Shown here in pieces: positions 1 through 6,035 of a stretch of 11,300 nucleotides of DNA. The stretch is from Spirochaetia bacterium (GTDB lineage: Bacteria; Spirochaetota; Spirochaetia; Treponematales; Breznakiellaceae), in the NCBI GenBank assembly GCA_026002025.1, contig BOAU01000069.1, positions 1 to 11,300 of the forward strand. The letters are read 5' to 3'. The first letter of the stretch is position 1. The number at the start of each line of letters is the position of its first letter. Made by a program: the position numbers and the translations under genes. The notes beneath the pieces were generated by a model. That model was not told where the DNA came from. It ran no database searches and saw nothing but the letters and a program-made list of their open reading frames with translations.

Positions 1-75
1 ATCTATAACTATCTCACATCCCGGAACTGGAAACCAGTGTACAGAGTTGGAAGCGGATGTGAGATAGTTATAGAT
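1..75. repeat. Perfect 21-bp inverted repeat with 33-base loop
   Basis: Bases 1-21 and 55-75 are exact reverse complements, starting ATCTATAACTATC and ending GATAGTTATAGAT. The 33-base loop holds a small nested hairpin, ACTGG (26-30) with CCAGT (34-38). The left arm begins at the first base of the window, so it may be longer. No T-run follows on the plus strand, which argues against a terminator reading to the right. A leftward terminator, the end of a small mobile repeat, or a regulatory palindrome all remain possible. No second copy of the arm was seen in this window. Confidence 0.85.
47..74 (+). promoter_or_regulatory. Possible promoter for the DUF805/DUF4190 pair
   Basis: TTGGAA (47-52), a 16-base spacer and TATAGA (69-74) form a weak sigma-70-like promoter. 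The -10 lies inside the right arm of the inverted repeat, so an arm-binding protein or a cruciform would interfere with it. Transcription would begin near base 81, leaving the hairpin outside the mRNA. The match is only about four of six at each hexamer, so this is tentative. Confidence 0.3.
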
Positions 76-107
76 AAGGTTAGGGTGAAGGTAAAGGAGA
101 GATAATT

Positions 108-1019
108 GTGTCATATTTTCTAAAATGTCTGAAGAATTATGCAGTTTTTAAGGGCCGATCCAGGAGGAAGGAATATTGGCTTTTTATTTTATTTAGTATG
201 ATAGGATATTTTTGTATTAGCGTAATTATAATTATAAATTCTAGTTCAATTTTTGGTATACCCATTTCGAATGCTGTTTTGGCACATTTTTCTAGTAGGC
301 TTATATATACCATTTTATATCTTATCCACAATATTTATTTCCTTGCATTTATCGTCCCCTCAATTGCAGTCTTCGTACGCAGAATACATGATGTTGATAA
401 AAGTGGCTGGTTTATTCTTATACCTATTTATAATTTAATTCTGGCAGTAGCTCCAGGTACTAATGGTACAAACCGTTATGGATCTGATCCAAAAAACCAA
501 ACCGGAATGGCCGCCAATCCAATTACTTCAACTGTAAAACTTCATAATGCAATGCATGAATACAATGAGTTATGGAGACAGCGCAAAGTCTATAATCCAA
601 GCACTTTTAACCAGGAACATCAGCAAACCATATATCAAAATATCCCCAAAGATTTTGTTACTCATATACCTCCTTCCAATATTATGAAATCACCAAGCAT
701 CATAAACACCGCCTTTGTGGATATTCTTAAAACCATAACCGATGAACGGGGACTTGTAATACTCGAAAATCATAGCAAGTGCCGGGCATTATTACAGGAT
801 TACATCCAGGGCGAGTACAAAAAAGAGAGCCGCCTTTTATTACAGGCTATCGAAAGTGGATGTCCGGGAGAAATCATCAGATCCCAAGATGTGGATATCA
901 CTAAGCAGAAGTTGATAAACAAACTTTGTGATGAGTATTCTATTGATAAAGAAGCTGCCGGAGATATAATAAATCTGTTATATACGGTTATCAATAATTA
1001 TAAGGGAGAAAAACAATGA
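108..1019 (+). CDS. DUF805 membrane protein with C-terminal extension
   Basis: This 303-residue protein starts with a DUF805 domain (about residues 5-130), a family of small inner-membrane proteins of unknown function. Visible family hallmarks are VFKGRSRRKEYW near residue 13, RRIHDVDKSGW near 91 and GTNGTNRYGSDPK near 117. Hydrophobic segments lie near 24-46, 66-90 and 101-116. Most DUF805 proteins end at about residue 130; this one continues with a polar linker and a helical module (about 200-300) containing GLVILENHSKCRALLQDY. I recall similar charged helical tails on other spirochaete and cyanobacterial proteins, but cannot verify this here. The GTG start is supported by AAAGGAGA seven bases upstream. 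The stop overlaps the next ATG, indicating coupled translation. Base composition is more AT-rich than the core genes downstream. The role is unknown; DUF805 identification is firm, the tail is not assigned. Confidence 0.85.
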   Translation: MSYFLKCLKNYAVFKGRSRRKEYWLFILFSMIGYFCISVIIIINSSSIFGIPISNAVLAHFSSRLIYTILYLIHNIYFLAFIVPSIAVFVRRIHDVDKSGWFILIPIYNLILAVAPGTNGTNRYGSDPKNQTGMAANPITSTVKLHNAMHEYNELWRQRKVYNPSTFNQEHQQTIYQNIPKDFVTHIPPSNIMKSPSIINTAFVDILKTITDERGLVILENHSKCRALLQDYIQGEYKKESRLLLQAIESGCPGEIIRSQDVDITKQKLINKLCDEYSIDKEAAGDIINLLYTVINNYKGEKQ

Positions 1020-1540
1020 ACTGTCCAAAATGCGGCTTAACCATTAATGGTCACGCCTCAAAGTGTCCCCGCTGTCTTACCAAGATACCCCAGGCAAATC
1101 AGAATATTGCCCCGCAAATCAGTAAGCCCAGCACTTCCAATAGCGGAAGCTCTAATAATTCAACTCCGCCGCCGAATTACCAACAAGGAACTCAAAGCCA
1201 AACAGGACAACAGACTAATACATCAAATCCTGGTTATTATCAGCCACAAGCCAATTCGCCCAAAGCGATTGCTGCGCTTATTTGCGGCATACTCGGGGTT
1301 TGTGGAGGATTAATACCTACCGTCCAATATTTTACCCTAATCCTGGCTATTATTGCGACCGCTTTTGGTAACAGTGAGCGAAAAAAAGCCATACAAGCCG
1401 GGCAGCCTTCGGGAATGGCAACAGCAGGAATGATTCTTGGTATTATCGGTGTTACCATAACGGCTATAGCTATATTAGTTATCGCTTATTTTGCAGGTTC
1501 ATTGTATTATTGGTTTCGTTCATTATTTGGCGGGTATTGA
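1016..1540 (+). CDS. Zinc-ribbon / DUF4190 membrane protein
   Basis: The 174-residue protein begins with a four-cysteine zinc ribbon (Cys3, Cys6, Cys17, Cys20; CPKCG...CPRC). A low-complexity Ser/Asn/Gln/Pro linker follows (about 28-80), then a DUF4190-type domain (about 82-160) with two hydrophobic segments near 84-115 and 135-160. SERKKAIQAGQPSGMATAGMI lies between the membrane segments, as is usual in DUF4190 proteins. The likely layout is a cytoplasmic zinc ribbon tethered to the membrane; no enzymatic motif is seen. The ATG overlaps the TGA of the DUF805 gene (ATGA at 1016-1019), and AAGGGAG lies upstream within that gene, so the two proteins are probably made together. A joint envelope or membrane-sensing role is speculation. 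Family assignment is confident, function unknown. Confidence 0.85.
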   Translation: MNCPKCGLTINGHASKCPRCLTKIPQANQNIAPQISKPSTSNSGSSNNSTPPPNYQQGTQSQTGQQTNTSNPGYYQPQANSPKAIAALICGILGVCGGLIPTVQYFTLILAIIATAFGNSERKKAIQAGQPSGMATAGMILGIIGVTITAIAILVIAYFAGSLYYWFRSLFGGY

Positions 1541-1564
1541 TGAATATATGAATGAAATAATCAT

Positions 1565-1573
1565 TGTTATAAT
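1565..1573 (+). promoter_or_regulatory. Consensus extended -10 promoter element
   Basis: TGTTATAAT is a perfect extended -10 (TGn plus TATAAT). No good -35 stands 16-18 bases upstream, which is tolerated for extended -10 promoters. Initiation is predicted near 1580, eight bases before the ATA that opens the short reading frame downstream. Confidence 0.45.
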
Positions 1574-1587
1574 AGGAGAGATTAAAG

Positions 1588-1764
1588 ATAGAAGCATATT
1601 TTGGCTATAATGAGCGAACAACTCATTATGATTGTGTTAATGCCATTAAAAATCCCAATATAAAATATTGCTGGGAGTGTCAAGAACATTATGGTCCCGA
1701 TGAAATGTGGAATCATTTTGTGCTTTTTTCGTGGGGTTTGTGTCGTTCGTGGTTTAAATCCTAA
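1588..1764 (+). pseudogene. Short Cys/Trp-rich reading frame lacking a standard start
   Basis: An open frame of 58 codons runs from ATA (1588-1590) to TAA (1762-1764), with an in-frame stop at 1573-1575. It contains no ATG, GTG or TTG at its beginning; the first candidates lie deep inside. AGGAGAG (1574-1580) is ideally placed for a start at 1588, so an original ATG may have mutated to ATA, or ATA may be used. The peptide reads EAYFGYNERTTHYDCVNAI near the start, then KYCWECQEHYGPDEMW, and ends in WGLCRSWFKS, a biased composition with several Cys, Trp and His that looks coding. The paired cysteines loosely recall small metal-binding domains such as DUF3795, but I do not recognise the family. 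It may be a gene remnant, in keeping with the decayed gene next to it. Confidence 0.35.
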
Positions 1765-1912
1765 AGAATTCTATCTTAATCAGTAAAAATCCGTGAATAA
1801 TTTTTTTTCATGCGTTTGCCGTGAAGTTGAGTATGACAAGTCTTGCAGTAAGCACATTTCAGAAAACCTTGCACCGCTCTTTTATATAATTAAAAAAAAA
1901 CGCCTCCTTCTA
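1765..1912. other. AT-rich spacer without a supported gene
   Basis: The 148 bases between the short reading frame and the DUF72 remnant's promoter are AT-rich and hold two homopolymer runs (T8 near 1801 and A9 near 1892). I see no credible gene, terminator or repeat here. A reading frame opening with GTG at 1793 has no recognisable protein signature. Confidence 0.5.
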
Positions 1913-1941
1913 TTGACTACTATACAAATATGTAGTACAAT
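1913..1941 (+). promoter_or_regulatory. Strong sigma-70-like promoter of the DUF72 remnant
   Basis: TTGACT (1913-1918), a 17-base spacer and TACAAT (1936-1941) make a near-consensus promoter. The -10 ends seven bases before the ATG at 1949, which predicts a leaderless transcript. ACTAC (1916-1920) and GTAGT (1932-1936) form a short dyad between the hexamers. The promoter appears intact although its gene is broken. Confidence 0.6.
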
Positions 1942-1948
1942 CAGCTCT

Positions 1949-2126
1949 ATGTCGCAAATTCTCATCGGAACCTGCGGTTACTTCTATTTATACCATGCCC
2001 CAAGCCCCGCAACTGGCAAACATGATCCAGGCGGCGGGGCCTGACCTGAGCTTTTCGATAAAGGCCCATAAGACCCTGACCCATAGGGTTGATCCGGCCC
2101 AATGGGCCGCTGTGTCCTATATGTAG
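1949..2126 (+). pseudogene. DUF72 (YecE-like) gene remnant
   Basis: The frame at 1949 opens with MSQILIGTCGY, the characteristic N-terminus of DUF72 proteins, TIM-barrel-like proteins of unknown function of roughly 240 residues. After the Tyr codon at 1979-1981 the family's next 40-odd residues are missing, and the sequence jumps to a TTC-TAT motif corresponding to the conserved FYxxP region. One extra T in TTCTATTTATACC then moves the match to the +1 frame, which reads MPQAPQLANMIQAAGPD followed by FSIKAHKTLTHRVDPAQW, again typical of DUF72. That frame ends at TAG (2124-2126) with more than half of the protein absent. The gene has therefore suffered an internal deletion, a one-base frameshift and loss of its 3' end. 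It cannot make a functional DUF72 protein. The match is from memory of the family rather than a search, but both halves agree in order. Confidence 0.75.
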
Positions 2127-2144
2127 TGAGTACGGACAGGCCAC

Positions 2145-2172
2145 TTGACAAATGTTCATTTTTCATTATATC
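2145..2172 (+). promoter_or_regulatory. Promoter of rny
   Basis: A consensus -35, TTGACA (2145-2150), is followed 16 bases later by TATATC (2167-2172); TATCTT (2169-2174, spacing 18) is an alternative. Transcription would start near 2179, giving a leader of about 33 bases that contains the AAGGGG Shine-Dalgarno (2200-2205). Confidence 0.6.
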
Positions 2173-2212
2173 TTAATGTGTACTTTAATATACATCGGTA
2201 AGGGGTAGAGAG

Positions 2213-3742
2213 ATGGATTGGATATTCTGGATAATCCTCCCTCTTGCCGGGTTAACCTTGGGCTGGACTATAAGATGGCTGTATGCCAGATTTCAACTTA
2301 CGGCATCGGAGCAGCGCGCCGAACGTATAAAACAGGATGCGATAAAAGAGGCTGAAGCCAAAAAGAAGGAAATCCTTCTTGAGGCAAAAGAAAACGTTAT
2401 TCGCGAACGGAACCAGCAGGAGAGGGAAACTCGGGAACGCAGGGCTGAATTGCAGCGGTATGAACGCCGCGTATTACAAAAAGAAGAGGCCATTGATAAA
2501 AAGACGGCCCAGATTGAAAAGACGGAACAGGTCCTGGCCGACAAGGAAAAGGCCTGTCAGGAGCGGGAAGACGGCTTGGGCCGGGAAGAAGAGCGGTACC
2601 GGGCGGAACTGGAGCGTATCTCCGGCTTAACCGCCGAAGAAGCAAAGGCCCTCATCATCCAGGATCTGGAAAATGAGGCCAAGCATGACGCCCAGGCCCT
2701 GCTCAACAAGATTGAGGCAGAAACCAACCTTGCGGGGGAGAAAAAGGCACGGGATATTCTCGTGGCTACTATCCAGCGGGTTGCAACGGAAGTAACCGGG
2801 GATGTGACGGTGACCACCGTTACCCTGCCCAACGACGAGATGAAGGGCCGGATCATAGGCCGGGAAGGGCGGAACATCCGTACCCTGGAAACCCTCACCG
2901 GGGTGGATATCATCATTGACGATACCCCGGAGGCGGTGATTATTTCCTGCTTTGACCCGGTGCGCCGGGAAATTGCCAAGGTCAGCCTGGAACGGCTCAT
3001 CGTTGACGGACGGATTCATCCGGCCCGGATCGAAGAAATTGTCACCAAGGTGACCAAGGACATTTCCCAGAAGATCTTTGAGGAGGGCGAAAAGGTCCTC
3101 TTTGACCTGGGCATCCACAATATCAAACCGGACGCTATCCGCGCCCTGGGGCGGCTCTATTTCCGCACCAGTTACGGGCAGAACGTGCTTAACCACTCCA
3201 AAGAAGTGGCGATCCTCGCCGGTGTTTTGGCCGCCGAGGTGGGCGCCAACCGGGAACTGGCCAAGCGGGCGGCCCTGCTCCACGATATCGGCAAGGGGGT
3301 GGAATCCGATTCCGACCTAAACCACGCCGAAATCGGCATGGATATGGCCCGGAAGATGGGGGAGGACCCCCGGATCATCAACGCCGTGGGGAGCCACCAC
3401 AACGACATCGAGCCTATCTGCATCGAATCGGTGCTGGTCCAGATTGCGGACGCCATCTCCGCGGCCCGGCCCGGCGCCCGGCGGGAAACCCTGGACAACT
3501 ACGTCAAGCGGCTGGAGAATCTTGAAAATGTGGCCACGGGCTTTACCGGGGTGGAGAAGGCTTTTGCCATTCAGGCAGGCCGGGAACTGCGGATCATTGT
3601 CAATAATGAGGCGGTGAACGACGAGCAGGCGCGGGATCTGACCAAGCAGATAGCCAAGAAGATCGAGAATGATCTACGCTATCCGGGAAGGATTAAGGTG
3701 ACGATGATTCGGGAGACCCGGATTACGGAATACGCCCGATAA
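2213..3742 (+). CDS. rny: Ribonuclease Y
   Basis: Ribonuclease Y is a membrane-anchored endoribonuclease that starts decay and processing of many mRNAs in bacteria that use it. The 509-residue length is normal for the family. Domains in order: an N-terminal membrane helix (about 4-24), a long charged coiled coil (about 30-190), a KH RNA-binding domain with GRIIGREGRNIR (212-223), and an HD metal-dependent hydrolase domain with NHSKEVA (His328) and LLHDIGKG (His357-Asp358). The protein ends in the family-typical GRIKVTMIRETRITEYAR. The ATG at 2213 is preceded by AAGGGG with suitable spacing. No residue expected for catalysis appears missing. A strong hairpin terminator follows 20 bases after the stop, so it is probably transcribed alone. 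ymdB, its usual neighbour in Bacillus, lies 540 bases downstream beyond a divergent regulator. Confidence 0.97.
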   Translation: MDWIFWIILPLAGLTLGWTIRWLYARFQLTASEQRAERIKQDAIKEAEAKKKEILLEAKENVIRERNQQERETRERRAELQRYERRVLQKEEAIDKKTAQIEKTEQVLADKEKACQEREDGLGREEERYRAELERISGLTAEEAKALIIQDLENEAKHDAQALLNKIEAETNLAGEKKARDILVATIQRVATEVTGDVTVTTVTLPNDEMKGRIIGREGRNIRTLETLTGVDIIIDDTPEAVIISCFDPVRREIAKVSLERLIVDGRIHPARIEEIVTKVTKDISQKIFEEGEKVLFDLGIHNIKPDAIRALGRLYFRTSYGQNVLNHSKEVAILAGVLAAEVGANRELAKRAALLHDIGKGVESDSDLNHAEIGMDMARKMGEDPRIINAVGSHHNDIEPICIESVLVQIADAISAARPGARRETLDNYVKRLENLENVATGFTGVEKAFAIQAGRELRIIVNNEAVNDEQARDLTKQIAKKIENDLRYPGRIKVTMIRETRITEYAR

Positions 3743-3761
3743 AGACCATCCGTTTATTACT

Positions 3762-3803
3762 AATGAGCAGGCAGATGAGTAATTACTGCCTGCTCATTTT
3801 GTT
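3762..3803 (+). terminator. Rho-independent terminator of rny
   Basis: AATGAGCAGGCAG (3762-3774) pairs perfectly over 13 bp with CTGCCTGCTCATT (3786-3798) around an 11-base loop, followed by TTTTGTTT. It lies 20 bases after the rny stop. The XRE gene on the other strand ends right at 3803, so the same stem may also end that transcript, though the T-run on that side is poor. Confidence 0.85.
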
Positions 3804-4165
3804 TATAGCGCGCCGGGTGCAGATTTGTCCTGTATATCCAGAAGCAGGTTGATTTCTTTTAAGATATAGGCCTGGAATTTGGGGTCCAGCTCTTTAAAGA
3901 GGCTTACCAGCTTGGTATAGCTCTCGTCCGGGCCCTGGCTGAACATTTCGCCTTCCCCGTGCTTAAGCCATTTTTCGTTTACGTTAAAAGCCGAGCAGAT
4001 CAATTTTACAAGCCGTTCATTTACTTTACGCTTCTCGACTTCCACCCCTGCCAGATATCCGCTGGAAAGGGATATAACCCGTGAAAACTGAACCTGGGAA
4101 AGCCGTAATTCCTGACGGATCTGTTTGATGCGCCGGTTTACCGATACAATAGGCATATTATTCAT
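3803..4165 (-). CDS. XRE-family helix-turn-helix regulator
   Basis: This 120-residue protein carries a Cro/C1-type helix-turn-helix at about residues 10-70 (RIKQIRQELRLSQVQFSRVI, then SSGYLAGVEVEKRKVNERLV). NVNEKWLKHGEGEMF follows, a sequence common just after the HTH in this class of regulators. The C-terminal 45 residues are helical and charged and may mediate dimerisation; no sensor or peptidase motif is present. It is encoded opposite to rny and ymdB, between them. Its start is the ATG at 4165, with another Met three codons in. There is no Shine-Dalgarno, but a -10-like TAGAAT ends seven bases upstream, so a leaderless mRNA is likely. It shares a 115-base divergent intergenic region with ymdB and could regulate itself and ymdB; this is inferred from position only. 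Confidence 0.88.
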   Translation of the reverse strand: MNNMPIVSVNRRIKQIRQELRLSQVQFSRVISLSSGYLAGVEVEKRKVNERLVKLICSAFNVNEKWLKHGEGEMFSQGPDESYTKLVSLFKELDPKFQAYILKEINLLLDIQDKSAPGAL

Positions 4166-4172
4166 TACTTAT

Positions 4173-4202
4173 ATTCTAACACGGGAAAAGGCCGGATTAC
4201 AA
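4173..4202 (-). promoter_or_regulatory. Promoter of the XRE regulator
   Basis: Read on the minus strand: TTGTAA (4202-4197), an 18-base spacer and TAGAAT (4178-4173). The predicted start point coincides with the ATG at 4165. Confidence 0.5.
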
Positions 4203-4215
4203 GAACGTTTTTCAT

Positions 4216-4239
4216 AATTTTTATCAATTTTTGTTATCA
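4216..4239. promoter_or_regulatory. Tandem AT-rich repeats, possible operator
   Basis: AATTTTTATCA (4216-4226) and AATTTTTGTTATCA (4226-4239) form two imperfect direct repeats with TTATCA boxes spaced 13 bases apart. They lie between the XRE and ymdB genes. They could bind the XRE protein or simply be part of an AT-rich promoter region; TATCAT (4235-4240) is itself a possible -10 for ymdB with TTCATA at 4211. Confidence 0.25.
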
Positions 4240-4242
4240 TGC

Positions 4243-4272
4243 TGGATTAAGAACGGGTTTCTATCGTATTAT
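4243..4272 (+). promoter_or_regulatory. Possible proximal promoter of ymdB
   Basis: TGGATT (4243-4248), 18 bases and TATTAT (4267-4272) form a weak promoter whose -10 ends eight bases before the ymdB ATG. A more distal candidate (4211-4240) would leave a leader of about 34 bases. Confidence 0.35.
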
Positions 4273-4280
4273 GGAATGAT

Positions 4281-5084
4281 ATGCCAATATTAAAAGTTAT
4301 CATGGTAGGCGATGTGGTCGGTGAGCCGGGACTTGCGGTTCTGGAACAGCGGCTGCCCGGCCTTATCCGGGAAAACGGGGCGGATTTCGTGGTGGTGAAC
4401 GGTGAAAATGCCGCCGACGGCTTTGGTATGACCAAAGAATCCCTGGATCGTATCCTTGTTGCCGGGGCCGATGTGGTAACCAGCGGGAACCATGTCTGGG
4501 AAAAGCGGGACTTCTGGCCTGTTCTGGCGGAGGAACGCCGGGTTCTGCGTCCGGCCAACTACCCCGGTGAAGCCCCCGGCGCCGGATGGCTAAGGGTCCA
4601 AAAGGCCGAAATTACCTGGCTGGTCCTGAATCTCCAGGGCCGGGAATACATGACCCCCATTGATTGTCCCTTTAAGGGCTTTGATAAAATCCTGAATGGG
4701 GCATCCGAGGCCCCAGCAGAACCAAAGGCCATCGTATTGGTCGATTTTCATGCTGAATCTACCCGTGAAAAGGAAGCTCTGGCCTATTACCTTGACGGCA
4801 GGGCGAGTCTTCTGGCGGGAACCCATACCCATGTTCAGACTGCGGACGAGCGGATACTGCCTGAGGGGACCGCCTATATCACCGATTTGGGCATGACCGG
4901 GGTAAACAACAGCATTATCGGCATGGACCCCAAGATCTGCCTGGACCGTGCCCGACACCAGGTCCTGTACCGGATGGAATGCGCCAAAAGCGGCCCCAAC
5001 GGGGCGGACAGTGCGATCCAGGGCGTGATAGCTGAAATTGAAAAGGAAACAGGCCGGGCCGTATCAATTAAACGTTTCGGCTAA
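4281..5084 (+). CDS. ymdB: YmdB-family cyclic-nucleotide phosphodiesterase
   Basis: The 267-residue protein belongs to the YmdB/TIGR00282 metallophosphoesterase family. The Bacillus member hydrolyses 2',3'-cyclic nucleotides and influences RNA turnover and multicellular behaviour. Expected metal and active-site residues are present: Asp11 in MVGDVVG, Glu42 in NGENAADGFG, Asn70-His71 in SGNHVW, His157 in DFHAESTREK, and His182/His184 in GTHTHVQTAD. Length and architecture match the family, and the protein is cytosolic with no signal peptide. The ATG at 4281 gives the standard N-terminus; only a weak GGA stands upstream, and a -10-like TATTAT ends eight bases before it. The stop codon overlaps by three bases that of the convergent gerMN gene. 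Nearness to rny mirrors the rny-ymdB linkage known in Firmicutes and supports an RNA-metabolism role. Confidence 0.93.
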   Translation: MPILKVIMVGDVVGEPGLAVLEQRLPGLIRENGADFVVVNGENAADGFGMTKESLDRILVAGADVVTSGNHVWEKRDFWPVLAEERRVLRPANYPGEAPGAGWLRVQKAEITWLVLNLQGREYMTPIDCPFKGFDKILNGASEAPAEPKAIVLVDFHAESTREKEALAYYLDGRASLLAGTHTHVQTADERILPEGTAYITDLGMTGVNNSIIGMDPKICLDRARHQVLYRMECAKSGPNGADSAIQGVIAEIEKETGRAVSIKRFG

Positions 5085-5992
5085 AGCGCATCCCGCCCGA
5101 GGGGGCTTCCGATCCAGATGCCTTCTCCCAAATAATCTATCCGGCGGCCTTCGATAAGGATCTGTACATCTTTTACCGTGGGGAATTCCGTGGCGGTCCA
5201 GACAACCTGTCTGAGCTGGGAGACATAACCTTCTACTCCGTAGGTATTGTACTGAAACTCTTCGTTAAAGCTGATATAGGCGGTGCTTCCCCGGACCGTG
5301 GCGCTTAATATCTTGACCCCACCGGGGATAAGGGACATCATGCCCCGGCGCTGCTCCTCCGCAGTTGGCCCCGCAAGGAGGGCCTGGAGGCTGTCCACCA
5401 TGGGTGAATCCGATTCCGGAAGCTTGCGGGTAACCTTGGTGCGGAGGACCGTCCCGGCGCTGTCAACCTGGGTAAAGTAGAGACTCCGTTCCCGTTCGTT
5501 GGTATTCCGGCTGTTTGCCGCCGGGGCTGCCGCGGGTCTGGCCGCAGGGGTTGCAGCCTGATTCACGGGGGAGGATGCGGCGGGCTGTTCGGGCCTGGCG
5601 GATGAAACCGCAGGATTGTCTGCAACGGGCTTATCTGCGGGTTTCGCCTGGGTTTGTACGGCGGGTTCCCGCACCGGGGAAACCGGTTTTGGTATCGTTA
5701 TTTCCGGTACTGCGGAAACGGCGGAGGATTCGGGCTCATCTTTTGACTGTGGAATTTCCTCACTTAAGTATTTGAGTTTTTTAAGATCAGCCGGGGAAGC
5801 GGAAAACCGGGTCAAAATTTGAGTATCATCCAGGGTTTGTCTGATCCGGTCCTGGTTAACAAGAAAGAGACCGAGGACTATAATAAAAAAGGCCAGCCAG
5901 AAGATAAGCCCGACCGGTCTTTTCCTCGGGGGTTCTTCTATCTCCCGGTAATCCTGATCATTTCTCAGGCTGCTGTTTCTTCGTACTGCCAC
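5081..5992 (-). CDS. Membrane-anchored GerMN-domain protein
   Basis: The 303-residue protein has a basic, charged N-terminus, one membrane helix (about 28-46), a long Pro/Ala/Ser-rich linker (about 80-165) and a GerMN domain (about 168-290) with LYFTQVDSAG, LPGGV-like LIPGGVKILS and AYISFNEEFQ. GerMN domains occur in spore-germination protein GerM and in cell-envelope proteins of non-spore-formers. Here the domain most likely sits in the periplasm on a flexible stalk, perhaps acting at peptidoglycan; this is inferred. No lipobox or catalytic motif is seen. The start is GTG at 5992: an in-frame stop lies two codons upstream, and no other early start exists. It has no Shine-Dalgarno, but TATCAT ends six bases before GTG. 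The 43-base gap from the upstream adenosyltransferase gene contains this promoter, so the gene can be expressed apart from the operon. Confidence 0.85.
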   Translation of the reverse strand: MAVRRNSSLRNDQDYREIEEPPRKRPVGLIFWLAFFIIVLGLFLVNQDRIRQTLDDTQILTRFSASPADLKKLKYLSEEIPQSKDEPESSAVSAVPEITIPKPVSPVREPAVQTQAKPADKPVADNPAVSSARPEQPAASSPVNQAATPAARPAAAPAANSRNTNERERSLYFTQVDSAGTVLRTKVTRKLPESDSPMVDSLQALLAGPTAEEQRRGMMSLIPGGVKILSATVRGSTAYISFNEEFQYNTYGVEGYVSQLRQVVWTATEFPTVKDVQILIEGRRIDYLGEGIWIGSPLGRDAL

Positions 5993-5998
5993 ATACTA

Positions 5999-6027
5999 AT
6001 GATACAAAAAAATGAGGGAAACCGCAA
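5999..6027 (-). promoter_or_regulatory. Promoter of the GerMN gene
   Basis: Read on the minus strand: TTGCGG (6027-6022), a 17-base spacer and TATCAT (6004-5999). The -10 ends six bases before the GTG start at 5992, giving leaderless geometry. The -35 lies just past the stop of the preceding gene. Confidence 0.5.
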
Positions 6028-6035
6028 GGTGGAAT

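Noticed and set aside
1..75. Retron-type msr/msd RNA
   Set aside because: Inverted repeats with a nested hairpin fit loosely, but no reverse transcriptase gene is present in the window.
1793..2044. GTG-started 83-codon frame
   Set aside because: Its last third is the DUF72 N-terminus in frame, and a near-consensus promoter lies between the GTG and that start; the upstream part has no protein signature.
2627..3283. Long minus-strand open frame of 218 codons inside rny
   Set aside because: It is antisense to a fully conserved gene, has no recognisable domain and arises from GC-rich codon bias.
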